This document shows, in pieces, positions 27,969 to 42,536 of a stretch of DNA of 64,000 nucleotides. The stretch covers positions 62,001 to 126,000 of the forward strand of contig JACEEZ010022621.1 of the NCBI GenBank assembly GCA_016584305.1, written 5' to 3'. A program made the position numbers and the translations under genes. Each line of letters opens with the position of its first letter. Within the stretch, counting starts at the first letter, position 1. Source of the DNA: Chionoecetes opilio (Eukaryota > Arthropoda > Malacostraca > Decapoda > Majidae). The notes under the pieces were generated by a model. The model searched no databases. It was given only the letters and a program-made list of their open reading frames with translations, and was not told the origin of the DNA.

Positions 27969-28575
27969 GAAAAGAACACATTTTGAAAGTATAAAGAATT
28001 ATCATAAGGTAAATTCCTTCTATTAATGATATAACACTACAATTAACAAGAAACTATCAAAAAAACGTGTAATATACAATTGTATCACAATATAGAGTCT
28101 CAAACTCCTATTATAAGCTTACAGTAGTTTAAAATAGCAATTTCTAACGAAAGCAACTATAATACCACATTTTAAATTTCTGAATCAAAAAAAGGGATGA
28201 ATAATGTCAATTTTCGACCTTTTTTAGCCCTTCAAAAATACATTAAAACACTTGAAAAAACGTTGTTTCTAAGATTAAAATTGATACATAATTTTCTTTA
28301 AAAATACATATTTTAAGCTCATAATATTGTAAAATATAGTTGTGTAAAAGTGCTGCATAATGTCAAATTTCGACATTTTCTTAGGCTTTCAAAAATACAT
28401 TACAATACTTGGAAAAACGTTGTTTTTAAGATTAAAATTGATATCTAAATTTCATGAAAAATACATATTTTTAGCTATTAATTTTGTAAAATATAGTTGT
28501 AGTAAATATAAAAAGCTATTTAGCAACAGATAAAAAGAAATATACTTCAATTTGTAGAAAAAAATTACTTTTCAC
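27969..28575 (+). repeat. B unit 15 (2C)
   Basis: C subrepeats at 28194 (variant GGGATGAATAATG, which weakens the hairpin stem) and 28350. 607 bp. Confidence 0.95.
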
Positions 28576-28858
28576 TGATAACTAGCTGAAATCATTGAAA
28601 ACACTACATTTTATGGGTTTATAGCAATATGATATGTAAAACTATTTGTATATAGACAATAACGCTACAGTTTACAAGAAACTATGAAAAACGCTTGCAA
28701 TATACCGTTATATAGCAATAAATAGCCTCTTACTCTTCTATTTACTAGCTTAATGTAATGTAAGCTACTTATAGGTGTAAATTATTCTAAAAAAAGGATT
28801 GTATACTTCAATTTGTAGGCAAACAGCTATATATCACCGATAACTAGCTAAAATCATT
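28576..28858 (+). repeat. Single A unit, beta linker
   Basis: The only single-unit linker of beta type (GGTGTAAATTATTC, GGCAAACAGC), joining a 2C to a 3C unit. Confidence 0.94.
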
Positions 28859-29615
28859 GAAAAGAACACATTTTGAGGGTATAAAGCATTATCATAAGGT
28901 AAATTCCTTCTATTAATGATATAACACTACAATTAAAAAGAAACTATGAAAAACACGTATAATATACAATTGTATCACAATATAGTCTCAAACTCCTATT
29001 ATAAGCTTACAGTAGTTTAAAATAGCAATTTCTAACGAAAACAACTATAATTCCACATTTTGAATTTCTCTACCAAAAAAAGGGCTGAATAAATCAATTT
29101 TCGACATTTTTTAGCCCTTCAAAAATACATTAAAACACTTGAAAAAACGTTGTTATTAAGAATAAAATTGATACATAAATTACATGAAAAATACATATTT
29201 TAAGCTCATAATATTGTAAAATATAGTTGTGTAAAAGTGCTGAATAAAGTCAAATTTCGAAATTTTTTAGGCTTTCAAAAATACATTAAAAAACTTGAAA
29301 AAACATTGTTTTTAAGATTAAAATTGATACCTAAATTTCATGAAAAATACATATTTTTAGCTCATAACATTGTAAAATATAGTATTGTAAAAGTGCTGAA
29401 TAATTTAAAATTTCGACATTATTTAGCATTTCAAAAATACATTAAAATTCTTGAAAAAACATTGTTTTTAGGATTGAAATTGATATCTAAATTTCATGAA
29501 AAATACATATTTTTAGCTATTAATTTTGTAAAATATAGTTGTAACAAATATAAAAAGCTATTTACCTACAGATATAAAGAAATATACTTCAATTTGTAGA
29601 AAAAAAAATCTTCAC
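28859..29615 (+). repeat. B unit 16 (3C)
   Basis: C subrepeats at 29082, 29237 and 29393. The 155-bp first spacing comes from AAATC in place of AATGTC. A 120-codon frame opens at GTG 29237. Confidence 0.95.
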
Positions 29616-32518
29616 TGATAACTAGCTAAAATCATTGAAAACACTACATTTTATGGGTTTATAGCAATATGATAAGTAAAACTACTTATATATATACAAT
29701 AACGCTACAGTTTACAAGAAACTATGAAAAACGCTTGCAATATACCGTTAAATCACAATAAATATCCTCTTACTCTTCTATTTAATAGCTTAATTTAATG
29801 TAAGCTACTTATAGGTGCAAATTAATCTAAAAAGATTATTTTATACCTCAATTTGTAGGAAAACAGCTATATATCACCGATAGATAGCTAATATCATTGA
29901 AAACACTACATTTTATGGGTTTATAGCAATATAATAAGTAAAACTACTTGTATATATACAATAACGCTTAAGTTTACAAGAAACTATGAAAAACGCTTGC
30001 AATATACCGTTATATCACAATAAATAACCTCTTACTCTTCTATTTAATAGCTTAATGTAATGTAAGCTACTTATAGGTGCAAATTATTCTAAAAAGAGGA
30101 TGTTATACTTCAATTTGTAGGAAAACAGCTATATATCACTGATAACTAGCTAAAATCATTGAAAACACTACATTTTATGGGTTTATAGCAATATAATAAG
30201 TAAAACTACTTGTATATATACAATACGCTACAGTTTACAAGAAACTATGAAAAACGCTTGCAATATACCGTTATATCACAATAAATAACCTCTTACTCTT
30301 CTATTTAATACCTAATGTAATGTAAGCTTTTTATAGGTGCAAATTATTCTAAAAAGAGGATTTTATACTTCAATTTGTAGGAAAACAGCTATATATCACC
30401 GATAAATAGCTAATATAATTGAAAACACTACATTTTATGGGTTTATAACAATATGATAAGTAAAACTACTTGTATATATACAATACCGCTACAGTTTACA
30501 AGAAACTAGGAAAAAGGCTTGTAATATACCGTTTTATCACAATAAATAACCTCTTACTCTTCTATTTAATAGCTTAATGTAATGTAAGATACTTATAGGT
30601 GCAAATTATTCTAAAAAGAGGATTTTATACTTCAATTTGTAGGAAAACAGCTATATATCACCGATAAATAGCTAATATCATTGAAAACACTACATTTTAT
30701 GGGTTTATAGCAATATGATAAGTAAAACTACTTATATATATACAATAACGCTACAGTTTACAAGAAACTATGAAAAACGCTTGCAATATACCGTTATATC
30801 ACAATAAATAACCTCTTACTCTTCTATTTATTAGCTTAATGTAATGTAAGATACTTATAGGTGCAAATTATTCTAAAAAAAGGATTGTATACTTCAATTT
30901 GTAGGAAAACAGCTATATATCACCGATAAATAGCTAATATCATTGAAAACACTACATTTTATGGGTTTATAGCAATATGATAAGTAAAACTACTTATATA
31001 TATACAATAACGCTACAGTTTACAAGAAACTAGGAAAAACGCTTGCAATATACACAATATATCACAATAAATATCCTCTTACTCTTCTATTTAATAGCTT
31101 AACGTAATGTAAGCTACTTATAGGTGCAAATTATTCTAAAAGAGGGATTTTATACTTTCAATTTGTAGGAAAACAGCTACATATCACTGATAACTAGCTA
31201 AAATCATTGAAAACACTACATTTTATGTGTTTATAGCAATATAATAAGTAAAACTACTTGTATATATACAATAACGCTACAGTTTAGAAGAAACTATGAA
31301 AAACGCTTGCAATATACTTTTATATCACAATAAATAACCTCTTACTCTTCTATTTAATAGCTTAATGTAATGTAAGCTACCTATAGCTGCAAATTATTCT
31401 AAAAAGAGGATTTTATACTTCAATTTGTAGGAAAACAGCTACATATCACTGATAACAAGCTAAAATCATTGAAAACACTACATTTTATGTGTTTATAGCA
31501 ATATAATAAGTAAAACTACTTGTATATATACAATAACGCTACAGTTTAGAAGAAACTATGAAAAACGCTTGCAATATACCGTTATATCACAATAAATAAC
31601 CTCTTACTCTTCTATTTAATAGCTTAATGTAATGTAAGCTACTTATAGGTGCAAATTATTCTAAAAAGAGGATTTTATACTTCAATTTGTAGGAAAACAG
31701 CTATATATAACCGATAAATACCTAATATCATTGAAAACACTACATTTTATGGGTTTATAGCAATATAATAAGTAAAACTACTTGTATATATACAATAACG
31801 CTACAGTTTAGAAGAAACTATGAAAAACGCTTGCAATATACCGTTATATCACAATAAATATCCTCTTACTCTTCTATTTAATAGCTTAATGTAATGTAAG
31901 CTACTTAGAGGTGCAAATTAATCTAAAAAGATTATTTTATACTTCAATTTGTAGGAAAACAGCTATATATCACCGATAGATACCTAATATCATTGAAAAC
32001 ACTACATTATATGGGTTTATATCAATATGTTAAGTAAAATTACTTGTATATATACAATAACGCTACAGTTTACAAGAAATTATGATAAACGCTTGCAGTA
32101 TACCGTTATATCACAATAAATAACCTCTTACTCTTCTATTTAATAGCTTAATGTAATGTAAGCTACTTATAGGTGCAAATTATTCTAAAAAGAGGATTTT
32201 ATACTTCAATTTGTAGGAAAACAGCTATATATCACCGATAAATAGCTAATATCATTGAAAACACTACATTTTATGGGTTTATAGCAATATGGTAAGTAAA
32301 ACTACTTGTATATATACAATAACGCTACAGTTTATAAGAAACTATGAAAAACGCTTGCAATATACCGTTATATCACAATAAATACCCTCTTACTCTTCTA
32401 TTTATTAGCTTAATGTAATGTAAGCTACTTATACGTCCAAATTATTCTAAAAAAAGGATTGTATACTTCAATTTGTAGGAAAACAACTATATATCACCGA
32501 TAACTAGCTAAAATCATT
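29616..32518 (+). repeat. A-monomer run, 11 units
   Basis: Eleven clean A units over 2903 bp. The first units repeat private variants of 24560-25200 at an offset of about 5325 bp. The last is a gamma linker. Nothing gene-like. Confidence 0.96.
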
Positions 32519-33279
32519 GAAAAGAACACATTTTGAGGGTATAAAGCATTATCATAAGGTAAATTCCTTCTATTAATGATATAACACTACAATTAAGAAG
32601 AAACTATGAAAAACACGTATAATATACAATTGTATCACAATATAGTCTCAAACTCCTATTATAAGCTTACAGTAGATTAAAATAGCAATATCTAATGAAA
32701 ACAACTATAATTCCACATTTTGAATTTCTCTATAAAAAAAAAGAGCTGAATAATGTCAATTTTCGACATTATTTAGCCCTTCAAAAATACATTAAAACAC
32801 TTGAAAAAACGTTGTTTCTAAGATTAAAATTGATACATAATTTTCATGGAAAATACACATTTTAAGCTCATAATATTGTAAAATATAGTTGTGTAAAAGT
32901 GCTGAATAATGTCAAAACTCGACATTTTTTAGGCTTTCAAAAATACATTAAAATACTTGGAAAAACGTTGTTTTTAAGATTATAATTGATACCTAAATTT
33001 CATGAAAAATACATATTTTTAGCTCAAAACATTGTAAAATATAGTTGTGTAAAAGTGCTGAATAATGTCTAATTTCGATATTTTTTAGCACTTCAAAAAT
33101 ACATTAAAATACTTGAAAAAACATTGTTTTTAAGATTAAAATTGATATCTAATTTTCATGAAAAATACATATTTTTAGCTATTAATTTTGTAAAATATAG
33201 TTGTAGCAAATATAAAAAGCTATTTAGCTACAGATATAAAGAAATATACTTCAATTTGTAGAAAAAAACAACTCTTCAA
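32519..33279 (+). repeat. B unit 17 (3C)
   Basis: C subrepeats at 32743 (GAGCTGAATAATG, which alters the hairpin stem), 32899 and 33055, each 156 bp apart. It carries the private variants GTCAAAACTCGAC and GATATTTTTTAGCAC, shared with B units 18 and 19. Confidence 0.96.
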
Positions 33280-35136
33280 TGATAACTAGCTAAAATCATT
33301 GAAAACACTACATTTTATGGGTTTATAGCATTATGATAAGTAAAACTACTTGTATATATACAATAACGCTACAGTTTACAGGAAACTATGAAAAACGCTT
33401 GCAACATACCGTTATATCACAATAAATAACCTCTTACTCCTCTATTTAATAGCTTAAAGTAATGTAAGCTACTTATAGGTGCAAATTATTCTAAAAAAAG
33501 GATTTTATACTTCAATTTGTAGGAAAACAGTTATATATCACTGATAACTAGCTAAAATCATTGAACACACTACATTTTATGGGTTTATAGCAATATAATA
33601 AGTAAAACTACTTGTATATATACAATAACGCTACAGTTTAGAAGAAACTATGAAAAACGCTTGCAATATACCGTTATATCACAATAAATAACCTCTTACT
33701 CTTCTATTTAATAGCTTAATGTAATGTAAGCTACTTATAGGTGCAAATTCTTCAAAAAAGAGGATTTTATACTTCAATTTGTAGGAAAACAGCTATATAT
33801 CACCAATAAATAGCTAATATCATTGAAAACACTACATTGTATGGGTTTATAGCAATATAATAAGTAAAACTACTTGTATATATACAATAACGCTACATTT
33901 TACAAGAAACTATGAAAAACGCATGCAATATTCCGTTATATCACAATAAATATCCTCCTACTCTTCTATTTATTAGCTTAATGTAATGTAAGATACTTAT
34001 AGGTGCAAATTATTCTAAAAAAAGGATTGTATACTTCAATTTGTAGGAAAACAGCTATATATCACCGATAAATAGCTAATATCTTTGAAAACACTACATT
34101 TTATGGGTTTATAGCAATATGATAAGTAAAACTACTTGTATATATACAATAACGCTACAGTTTACAAGAAACTAGGAAAAACGCTTGCAATATACACAAT
34201 ATTTCACAATAAATATCCTCTTACTCTTCTATTTAATAGCTTAACGTAATGTAAGCTACTTATAGGTGCAAATTATTCTAAAAAGAGGATTTTATACTTC
34301 AATTTGTAGGAAAACAGCTACATATCACTGATAACTAGCTAAAATCATTGAAAACACTACATTTTATGTGTTTATAGCAATATAATAAGTAAAACTACTT
34401 GTATATATACAATAACGCTAAAGTTTAGAAGAAACTATGAAAAACGCTTGCAATATACTTTTATATCACAATAAATAACCTCTTACTCTTCTATTTAATA
34501 GCTTAATGTAATGTAAGCTACTTATAGGTGCAAATTATTCTAAAAAGAGGATTTTATACTTCAATTTGTAGGAAAACAGCTACATATCACTGATAACAAG
34601 CTAAAATCATTGAAAACACTACATTTTATGTGTTTATAGCAATAAAATAAGTAAAACTAATTGTATATATACAATAACGCTACAGTTTACAAGAAATTAT
34701 GATAAACGCTTGCAGTATACCGTTATATCACAATAAATAACCTCTTACTCTTCTATTTAATAGCTTAATGTAATGTAAGCTACTTATAGGTGCAAATTAT
34801 TCTAAAAAGAGGATTTTATACTTCAATTTGTAGGAAAACAGCTATATATCACCGATAAATAGCTAATATCATTGAAAACACTACATTTTATGGGTTTATA
34901 GCAATATGGTAAGTAAAACTACTTGTATATATACAATAACGCTACAGTTTATAAGAAACTATGAAAAACGCTTGCAATATACCGTTATATCACAATAAAT
35001 ACCCTCTTACTCTTCTATTTATTAGCTTAATGTAATGTAAGCTACTTATACGTCCAAATTATTCTAAAAAAAGGATTGTATACTTCAATTTGTAGGAAAA
35101 CAACTATATATCACCGATAACTAGCTAAAATCTTTT
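33280..35136 (+). repeat. A-monomer run, 7 units
   Basis: Seven clean A units. GCAACATACCG near 33401 recurs near 36017; the closing gamma linker with its neighbours repeats 32000-32510 at about 2620 bp. Confidence 0.95.
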
Positions 35137-35893
35137 AAAAAGAACACATTTTGAGGGTATAAAGCATTATCATAAGGTAAATTCCTTCTTTTAATGATAT
35201 AAACTACAATTAAGAAGAAACTATGAAAAACACGTATAATATACAATTGTATCACAATATAGTCTCAAACTCCTATTATAAGCTTACAGTAGATTAAAAT
35301 AGCAATATCTAATGAAAACAACTATAATTCCACATTTTGAATTTCTCTATCAAAAAAAAGAGCTGAATAATGTCAATTTTCGACATTATTTAGCCCTTCA
35401 AAAATACATTAAAACACTTGAAAAAACGTTGTTTCTAAGATTAAAATTGATACATAATTTTCATGGAAATACACATTTTAAGCTCATAATATTGTAAAAT
35501 ATAGTTGTGTAAAAGTGTGAATAATGTCAAAACTCGACATTTTTTAGGCTTTCAAAATACATTAAAATACTTGGAAAAACGTTGTTTTAAGATTATAATT
35601 GCTACCTAAATTTCATGAAAATACATATTTTTTTGCTCAAAACTTTTTAAAATATAGTTGTGTAAAAGTGCTGAATAATGTCTAATTTCGATATTTTTTA
35701 GCACTTCAAAAATACATTAAAAAACTTGAAAAAACATTGTTTTTTTAAAATTTAAAAATTTATATCTAATTTTCATGAAAAATACATATTTTTAGCTATT
35801 AATTTTTTAAAATAGTTGTAGCAATATAAAAAGCTATTTAGCTACAGATATAAAGAAATATACTTCAATTTGTAGAAAAAAACAACTCTTCAA
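35137..35893 (+). repeat. B unit 18 (3C)
   Basis: Noisier copy of B unit 17 at an offset of about 2615 bp, with the same GTCAAAACTCGAC variant (35526). Start reads TCTTTTAAAAAGAAC instead of TCATTGAAAAGAAC. Confidence 0.93.
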
Positions 35894-36700
35894 TGATAAC
35901 TAGCTATAATCATTGAAAACACTACATTTTATGGGTTTATAGCATTATGATAAGTAAAACTACTTGTATATATACAATAACGCTACAGTTTACAGGAATC
36001 TATGAAAAAAAGCTTGCAACATACCGTTATATCAAAATAAATAACCTCTTACTCCCCTATTTAATAGCTTAAGTAATGTAAGCTACTTATAGGTGCAAAT
36101 TATTCTAAAAAAAGGATTTATACTTCAATTTGTAGGAAAACAGTTATATATCACTGATAACTAGCTAAAATCATTGAACACACTACTTTATGGGTTTATA
36201 GGGAATATAATAAGTAAAACTACTTGTATATATACAATAACGCTACAGTTTAGAAGAAACTATGAAAAAACGCTTTCCAATATACCGTTATATCACAATA
36301 AATAACCTATTACTCTTCTATTTAATAGCTTAATGTAATGTAAGCTACTTATAGGTGCAAATTATTCTAAAAAGAGGATTTTATACTTCAATTTGTAGGA
36401 AAACAGCTATATATCACCAATAAATAGCTAATATCATTGAAAACACTACATTTTATGGGTTTATAGCAATATAATAAGTAAAACTACTTGTATATATACA
36501 ATAACGCTACATTTTACAAGAAACTATGAAAAACGCATGCAATATTCCGTTATATCACAATAAATATCCTCCTACTCTTCTATTTAATAGCTTAATGTAA
36601 TGTAAGCTACTTATAGGTGTAAATTATTCTAAAAAAAGGATTGTATACTTCAATTTGTAGGCAAACAGCTATATATCACCGATAACTAGCTAAAATCATT
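35894..36700 (+). repeat. A-monomer run, 3 units
   Basis: Three A units, moderately noisy at first and clean from about 36290. The last is a beta linker. Confidence 0.94.
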
Positions 36701-37462
36701 GAAAAGAACACATTTTGAGGGTATAAAGCATTATCATAAGGTAAATTCCTTCTATTAATGATATAACACTACAATTAAAAAGAAACTATGAAAAACACGT
36801 ATAATATACAATTGTATCACAATATAGAGTCTCAAACTCCTATTATAAGCTTACAGTAGTTTAAAATAGCAATTTCTGACGAAAACAACTATAATTCCAC
36901 ATTTTGAATTTTTCTATCAAAAAAAGGGCTGAATAATGTCAATTTTCGACATTTTTTAGCCTTTCAAAAATACATTAAAACACTTGAAAAAACGTTGTTT
37001 CTAAGATTAAAATTGATACATAATTTTCATGGAAAATACACATTTTAAGCTCATAATATTGTAAAATATAGTTGTGTAAAAGTGCTGAATAATGTCAAAA
37101 CTCGACATTTTTTAGGCTTTCAAAAATACATTAAAATACTTGGAAAAACGTTGTTTTTAAGATTATAATTGACACCTAAATTTCATGAAAAATACATATT
37201 TTTAGCTCAAAACATTGTAAAATATAGTTGTGTAAAAGTGCTGAATAATGTCTAATTTCGATATTTTTTAGCACTTCAAAAATACATTAAAATACTTGAA
37301 AAAACATTGTTTTTAAGATTAAAATTGATATCTAATTTTCATGAAAAATACATATTTTTAGCTATTAATTTTGTAAAATATAGTTGTAGCAAATATAAAA
37401 AGCTATTTAGCTACAGATATAAAGAAATATACTTCAATTTGTAGAAAAAAACCAATCTTCAC
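36701..37462 (+). repeat. B unit 19 (3C)
   Basis: C subrepeats at 36926, 37082 and 37238, all 156 bp apart. The second and third match B unit 17, while the 5' part matches beta-class units, so it looks like a recombinant. Confidence 0.95.
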
Positions 37463-38791
37463 TGATAACTAGCTAAAATCATTGAAAACACTACATTTTA
37501 TGGGTTTATAGCAATATGATAAGTAAAACTACTTGTATATATACAATAACGCTACAGTTTACAAGAAACTATGAAAAACGCTTGCAATATACCGTTATAT
37601 CACAATAAATAACCTCTTAATCTTCTATTTAATAGCTTAAAGTAATGTAAGCTACTTATAGGTGCAAATTATTCTAAAAAAAGGATTTTATACTTCAATT
37701 TGTAGGAAAACAGCTATATATCACTGATAACTAGCTAAAATCATTGAACACACTACATTTTATGGGTTTATAGCAATATAATAAGTAAAACTACTTGTAT
37801 ATATACAATAATGCTACAGTTTAGAAGAAACTATGAAAAACGCTTGCAATATACAGTTATATCACAATAAATAACCTCTTACTCTGCTATTTAATAGCTT
37901 AATGTAATGTAAGCTACTTATAGGTGCAAATTATTCTAAAAAGAGCATTTTATACTTCAATTTGTAGGAAAACAGCTATATATCACCGATAAATAGCTAA
38001 TATCATTGAAAACACTACATTTTAAGGGTTTATAGCGATATGATAAGTAAAACTACTGGTATATATACAATAACGCTACAGTTTACAAGAAACTATGAAA
38101 AACGTTTGCAATATACCGTTATATCACAATAAATAACCTCTTACTCTTCTATTTAATAGCTTAATGTAATGTAAGCTACTTAAAGGTGCAAATTATTCTA
38201 AAAAGAGGATTTTATACTTCAATTTGTAGGAAAACAGCTATATAACACTGATAACAGCTAAAATCATTGAAAACACTACATTTTATGGGTTTATAGCAAT
38301 ATAATAAGTAAAACTACTTGTATATATACAATAACGCTACAGTTTAGATAAACTACGAAAAACGCTTGCAATATACCGTTATATCACATTAAATAATCTC
38401 TTACTCTTCTATTTAATAGCTTAATGTAATGTAATCTACTTATAGTTGCAAATTATTCTAAAAAGAGGATTTTATACTTCAATTTGTAGGAAAACAGCTG
38501 TATGTCACCGATAAATAGCTAATATCATTGAAAACACTACATTTTATGGGTTTATAGCAATATAATAAGTAAAACTACTTGTATATATACAATAACGCTA
38601 CATTTTAGAAGAAACTATGAAAAACGCTTGCAATATACCGTTATATCACAATAAAGAACCTCTTACTCTTCTATTTATTAGCTTAATGTAATGTAAGCTA
38701 CTTATAGGTGTAAATTATTCTAAAAAGAGGATTGTATACTTCAATTTGTAGGCAAACAGCTATATATCACTGATAACTAGCTAAAATCATT
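37463..38791 (+). repeat. A-monomer run, 5 units
   Basis: Five clean A units ending in a beta linker. Variant TTTAGATAAACTACG near 38342 has a counterpart near 42893 (TTTAGATAAACTATG). Confidence 0.95.
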
Positions 38792-39553
38792 GAAAAGAAC
38801 ACATTTTGAGGGTATAAAGCATTATCATAAGGTAAATTCCTTCTATTAATGATATAACACTACAATGAAAAAGAAACTATGAAAAACACGTATAATATAC
38901 AATTGTATCACAATATAGAGTCTCAAACTCCTATTATAAGCTTACAGTAGTTTAAAATAGCAATTTCTAACGAAAACAACTATAATTCCACATTTTGAAT
39001 TTCTCTATCAAAAATAGGGCTGAATAATGTCAATTTTCGACATTTTTTAGCCCTTCAAAAATACATAAAAACACTTGAAAAAACGTTGTTATTAAGAATA
39101 AAATTGATACATAAATTACATGAAAAATACATATTTTAAGCTCATAATATTGTAAAATATTGTTGTGTAAAAGTGCTGAATAATATCAAATTTCGACATT
39201 TTTTAGGCTTTCAAAAATACATTAAAACACTTGAAAAAACATTGTTTTTAAGATTAAAATTGATAGCTATATTTCATGAAAAATACATATTTTTAGCTCA
39301 TAACATTGTAAAATATAGTATTGTAAAAGTGCTGAATAATGTAAAATTTCGACATTATTTAGCATTTCAAAAATACATTAAAATTCTTGAAAAAACATTG
39401 TTTTTAGGATTGAAATTGATATCTAAATTTCATGAAAAATACATATTTTTAGCTATTAATTTTGTAAAATATAGTTGTAACAAATATAAAAAGCTATTTA
39501 CCTACAGATATAAAGAAATATACTTCAATTTGTAGAAAAAAAACAATCTTCAC
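38792..39553 (+). repeat. B unit 20 (3C)
   Basis: C subrepeats at 39017, 39173 and 39329, exactly 156 bp apart; 120-codon open frame from 39173. Confidence 0.96.
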
Positions 39554-39838
39554 TGATAACTAACTAGCTAAAATCATTGAAAACACTACATTTTATGGGT
39601 TTATAGCAATACGATAAGTAAAACTACTTGTATATATACAATAACGCTACAGTTTACAAGAAACTATGAAAAACGCATGCAATATACCGTTATATCACAA
39701 TAAATAACCTATTGCTCTTCCATTTATTAGCTTAATGTAATGTAAGCTACTTATGGGTGCAAATTATTTTTAAAAAAGGATTATACTTGTATTTGTAGGA
39801 AAACTGCTATATATCACCGAATACTAGCTACAATCATT
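39554..39838 (+). repeat. Single A unit, alpha linker
   Basis: Alpha linker between 3C and 2C units, with a local repeat ACTAACTAGC at its start. Confidence 0.94.
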
Positions 39839-40444
39839 GAAAAGAACACATTTTGAGGGTATAAAGCATTATCATAAGGTAAATTCCTTCTATTAATGAT
39901 ATAACACTACAATTAACAAGAAACTATGAAAAACACGTATAATATACAATTGTATCACAATATAGAGTCTCAAACTCCTATTATAAGCTTACAGTAGTTA
40001 AAAATAGCAATTTCTAACGAAAACAACTATAATTCCACATTTTGAATTTCTCTATCAAAAAAAGGGCTGAATAATGTCAATTTTTGACATTTTTTAGCCT
40101 TTCAAAAATACATTAAAACACTTGAAAAAACGTTGTTATTAAGAATAAAATTGATACATAAATTACATGAAAAATACATATTTTAAGCTCATAATATTGT
40201 AAAATATAGTTGTGTAAAAGTGCTGAATAATGTCAAATTTCGACATTTTTTAGGCCTTCAAAAATACATTAAAATACTTGGAAAAACGTTGTTTTTAAGA
40301 TTAAAATTGATATCTAAATTTCATGAAAAATACATATTTTTAGCTATTAATTTTGTAAAATATAGTTGTAGCAAATATAAAAAACTATTTAGCTACAGAT
40401 ATAAAGAAATATACTTCAATTTGTAGAAAAAAATTACTTTTCAC
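39839..40444 (+). repeat. B unit 21 (2C)
   Basis: C subrepeats at 40064 and 40220. Its 5' part has the beta/gamma form (AACTATGAAAAACACG) despite the alpha linker, another sign of recombination between classes. Confidence 0.95.
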
Positions 40445-41775
40445 TGATAACTAGCTGAAATAATTGAAAACACTACATTTTATGGGTTTATAGCAATATG
40501 ATAAGTAAAACTATTTGTATATATACAATAACGCTACAGTTTACAAAAAACTATGAAAAACGCTTGCAATATACCGTTATATAGCAATAAATAGCCTCTT
40601 ACTCTTCTATTTAATAGCTTAATGTAATATAAGCTACTTATAGGTGCAAATTATTCTAAAAAGAGGATTTTATACTTCAATTTGTAGGAAAACAGCTATA
40701 TATCACTGATAACTAGCTAAAATCATTGAAAAAACTACATTTTATGGGTTTATAGCAATATAATAAGTAAAACTACTTGTATATATACAATAACGCTACA
40801 GTTTAGGAGAAACTATGAAAAACGCTTGCATTATGCCGTTATATCACAATAAATAACCTCTTACTCTTCTATTTAATAGCTTAATGTAATGTAAGCTACT
40901 TATAGGTGCAAATTATTCTAAAAAGAGGATTTTATATTTCAATTTGTAGGAAAACAGTTATATATCACCGATAGATAGCTAATATCATTGAAAACACTAC
41001 ATTATATGGGTTTATAGCAATATAATAAGTAAAACTACTTGTATATATACAATAACGCTACAGTTTACAAGAAATTATGAAAAATGCTTGCAATATACCG
41101 TTATATCATAATAAATAACCTCTTACTCTTCTATTTAATAGCTTAATGTAATGTAAGCTACTTATAGGTGCAAATTATTCTCAAAAGAGGATTTTATACT
41201 TCAATTTGTAGGAAAACAGCTATATATCACTGATAACTAGCTAAAATCATTGAAAACACTACGTTTTATGGGTTTATAGCAATATAATAAGTAAAACTAC
41301 TTGTATATATACAATAACGCTACAGTTTACAAGAAACTATGAAAAACGCTTGCAATATACCGTTATATCACAATAAATAACCTCTTACTCTTCTATTTAA
41401 TAGCTTAATGTAATGTAAGCTACTTATAGGTGCAAATTATTCTAAAAAGAGGATTTTATGCTTCAATTTGTAGGAAAACAGCTATATATCACCGATAAAT
41501 AGCTAATATCATTGAAAACACTACATTTTATGGGTTTATAGCAATATAATAAGTAAAACTACTTGTATATATACAATTACGCTACATTTTAGAAGAAACT
41601 ATGAAAAACGCTTGCAATATACCGTTATATCACAATAAAGAACCTCTTACTCTTCTATTTATTAGCTTAATGTAATGTAAGCTACTTATAGGTGTAAATT
41701 ATTCTAAAAAGAGGATTGTATACTTCAATTTGTAGGCAAACAGCTATATATCACCGATAACTAGCTAAAATCATT
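40445..41775 (+). repeat. A-monomer run, 5 units
   Basis: Five clean A units ending in a beta linker. Confidence 0.96.
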
Positions 41776-42536
41776 GAAAAGAACACATTTTGAGGGTATA
41801 AAGCATTATCATAAGGTAAATTCCTTCTATTAATGATATAACACTACAATTAAGAAGAAACTATGAAAAACACGTATAATATACAATTGTATCACAATAT
41901 AGAGTCTCAAACTTCTATTATAAGCTTACAGCAGTTTAAAATAGCAATTTCTAACGAAAACAACTATAATTCCACATTTTGAATTTCTCTATCAAAAAAA
42001 GGGCTGAATAATGTCAATTTTCGACATTTTTTAGCCCTTCAAAAATACATTAAAACACTTGAAAAAACGTTGTTTCTAAGATTAAAATTGATACATAATT
42101 TTCATGAAAAATACACATTTTAAGCTCATAATATTGTAAAATATAGTTGTGTAAAAGTGCTGAATAATGTCAAATTTCGACATTTTTTAGGCTTTCAAAA
42201 ATACATTAAAATACTTGGAAAAACGTTGTTTTTAAGATTAAAATTGATACCTAAATTTCATGAAAAATACATTTTTTAGCTCATAACATTGTAAAATATA
42301 GTTGTGTAAAAGTGCTGAATAATGTCTAATTTCGACATTTTTTAGCCCTTCAAAAAAACATTAAAATACTTGAAAAAACATTGTTTTTAAGATTAAAATT
42401 GATATCTAATTTTCATGAAAAATACATATTTTTAGCTATTAATTCTGTAAAATATAGTTGTAGCAAATATAAAAAGCTATTTAGCTACAGATATAAAGAA
42501 ATATACTTCAATTTGTAGAAAAAACCAAGTCTTCAA
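41776..42536 (+). repeat. B unit 22 (3C)
   Basis: C subrepeats at 42001, 42157 and 42312. The 155-bp last spacing (one T lost at 42270s) breaks the frame. The hairpin at 41999-42039 is the cleanest copy. Confidence 0.96.
41999..42039 (+). repeat. Imperfect hairpin at the head of the C block (clean copy)
   Basis: Arms 41999-42015 and 42023-42039 pair at 15 of 17 positions (mismatches at the 8th and 11th arm bases) around loop AATTTTC. As RNA it would form a stem with a GGGCU/AGCCC base and an AUGUC/GACAU top. Confidence 0.88.
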
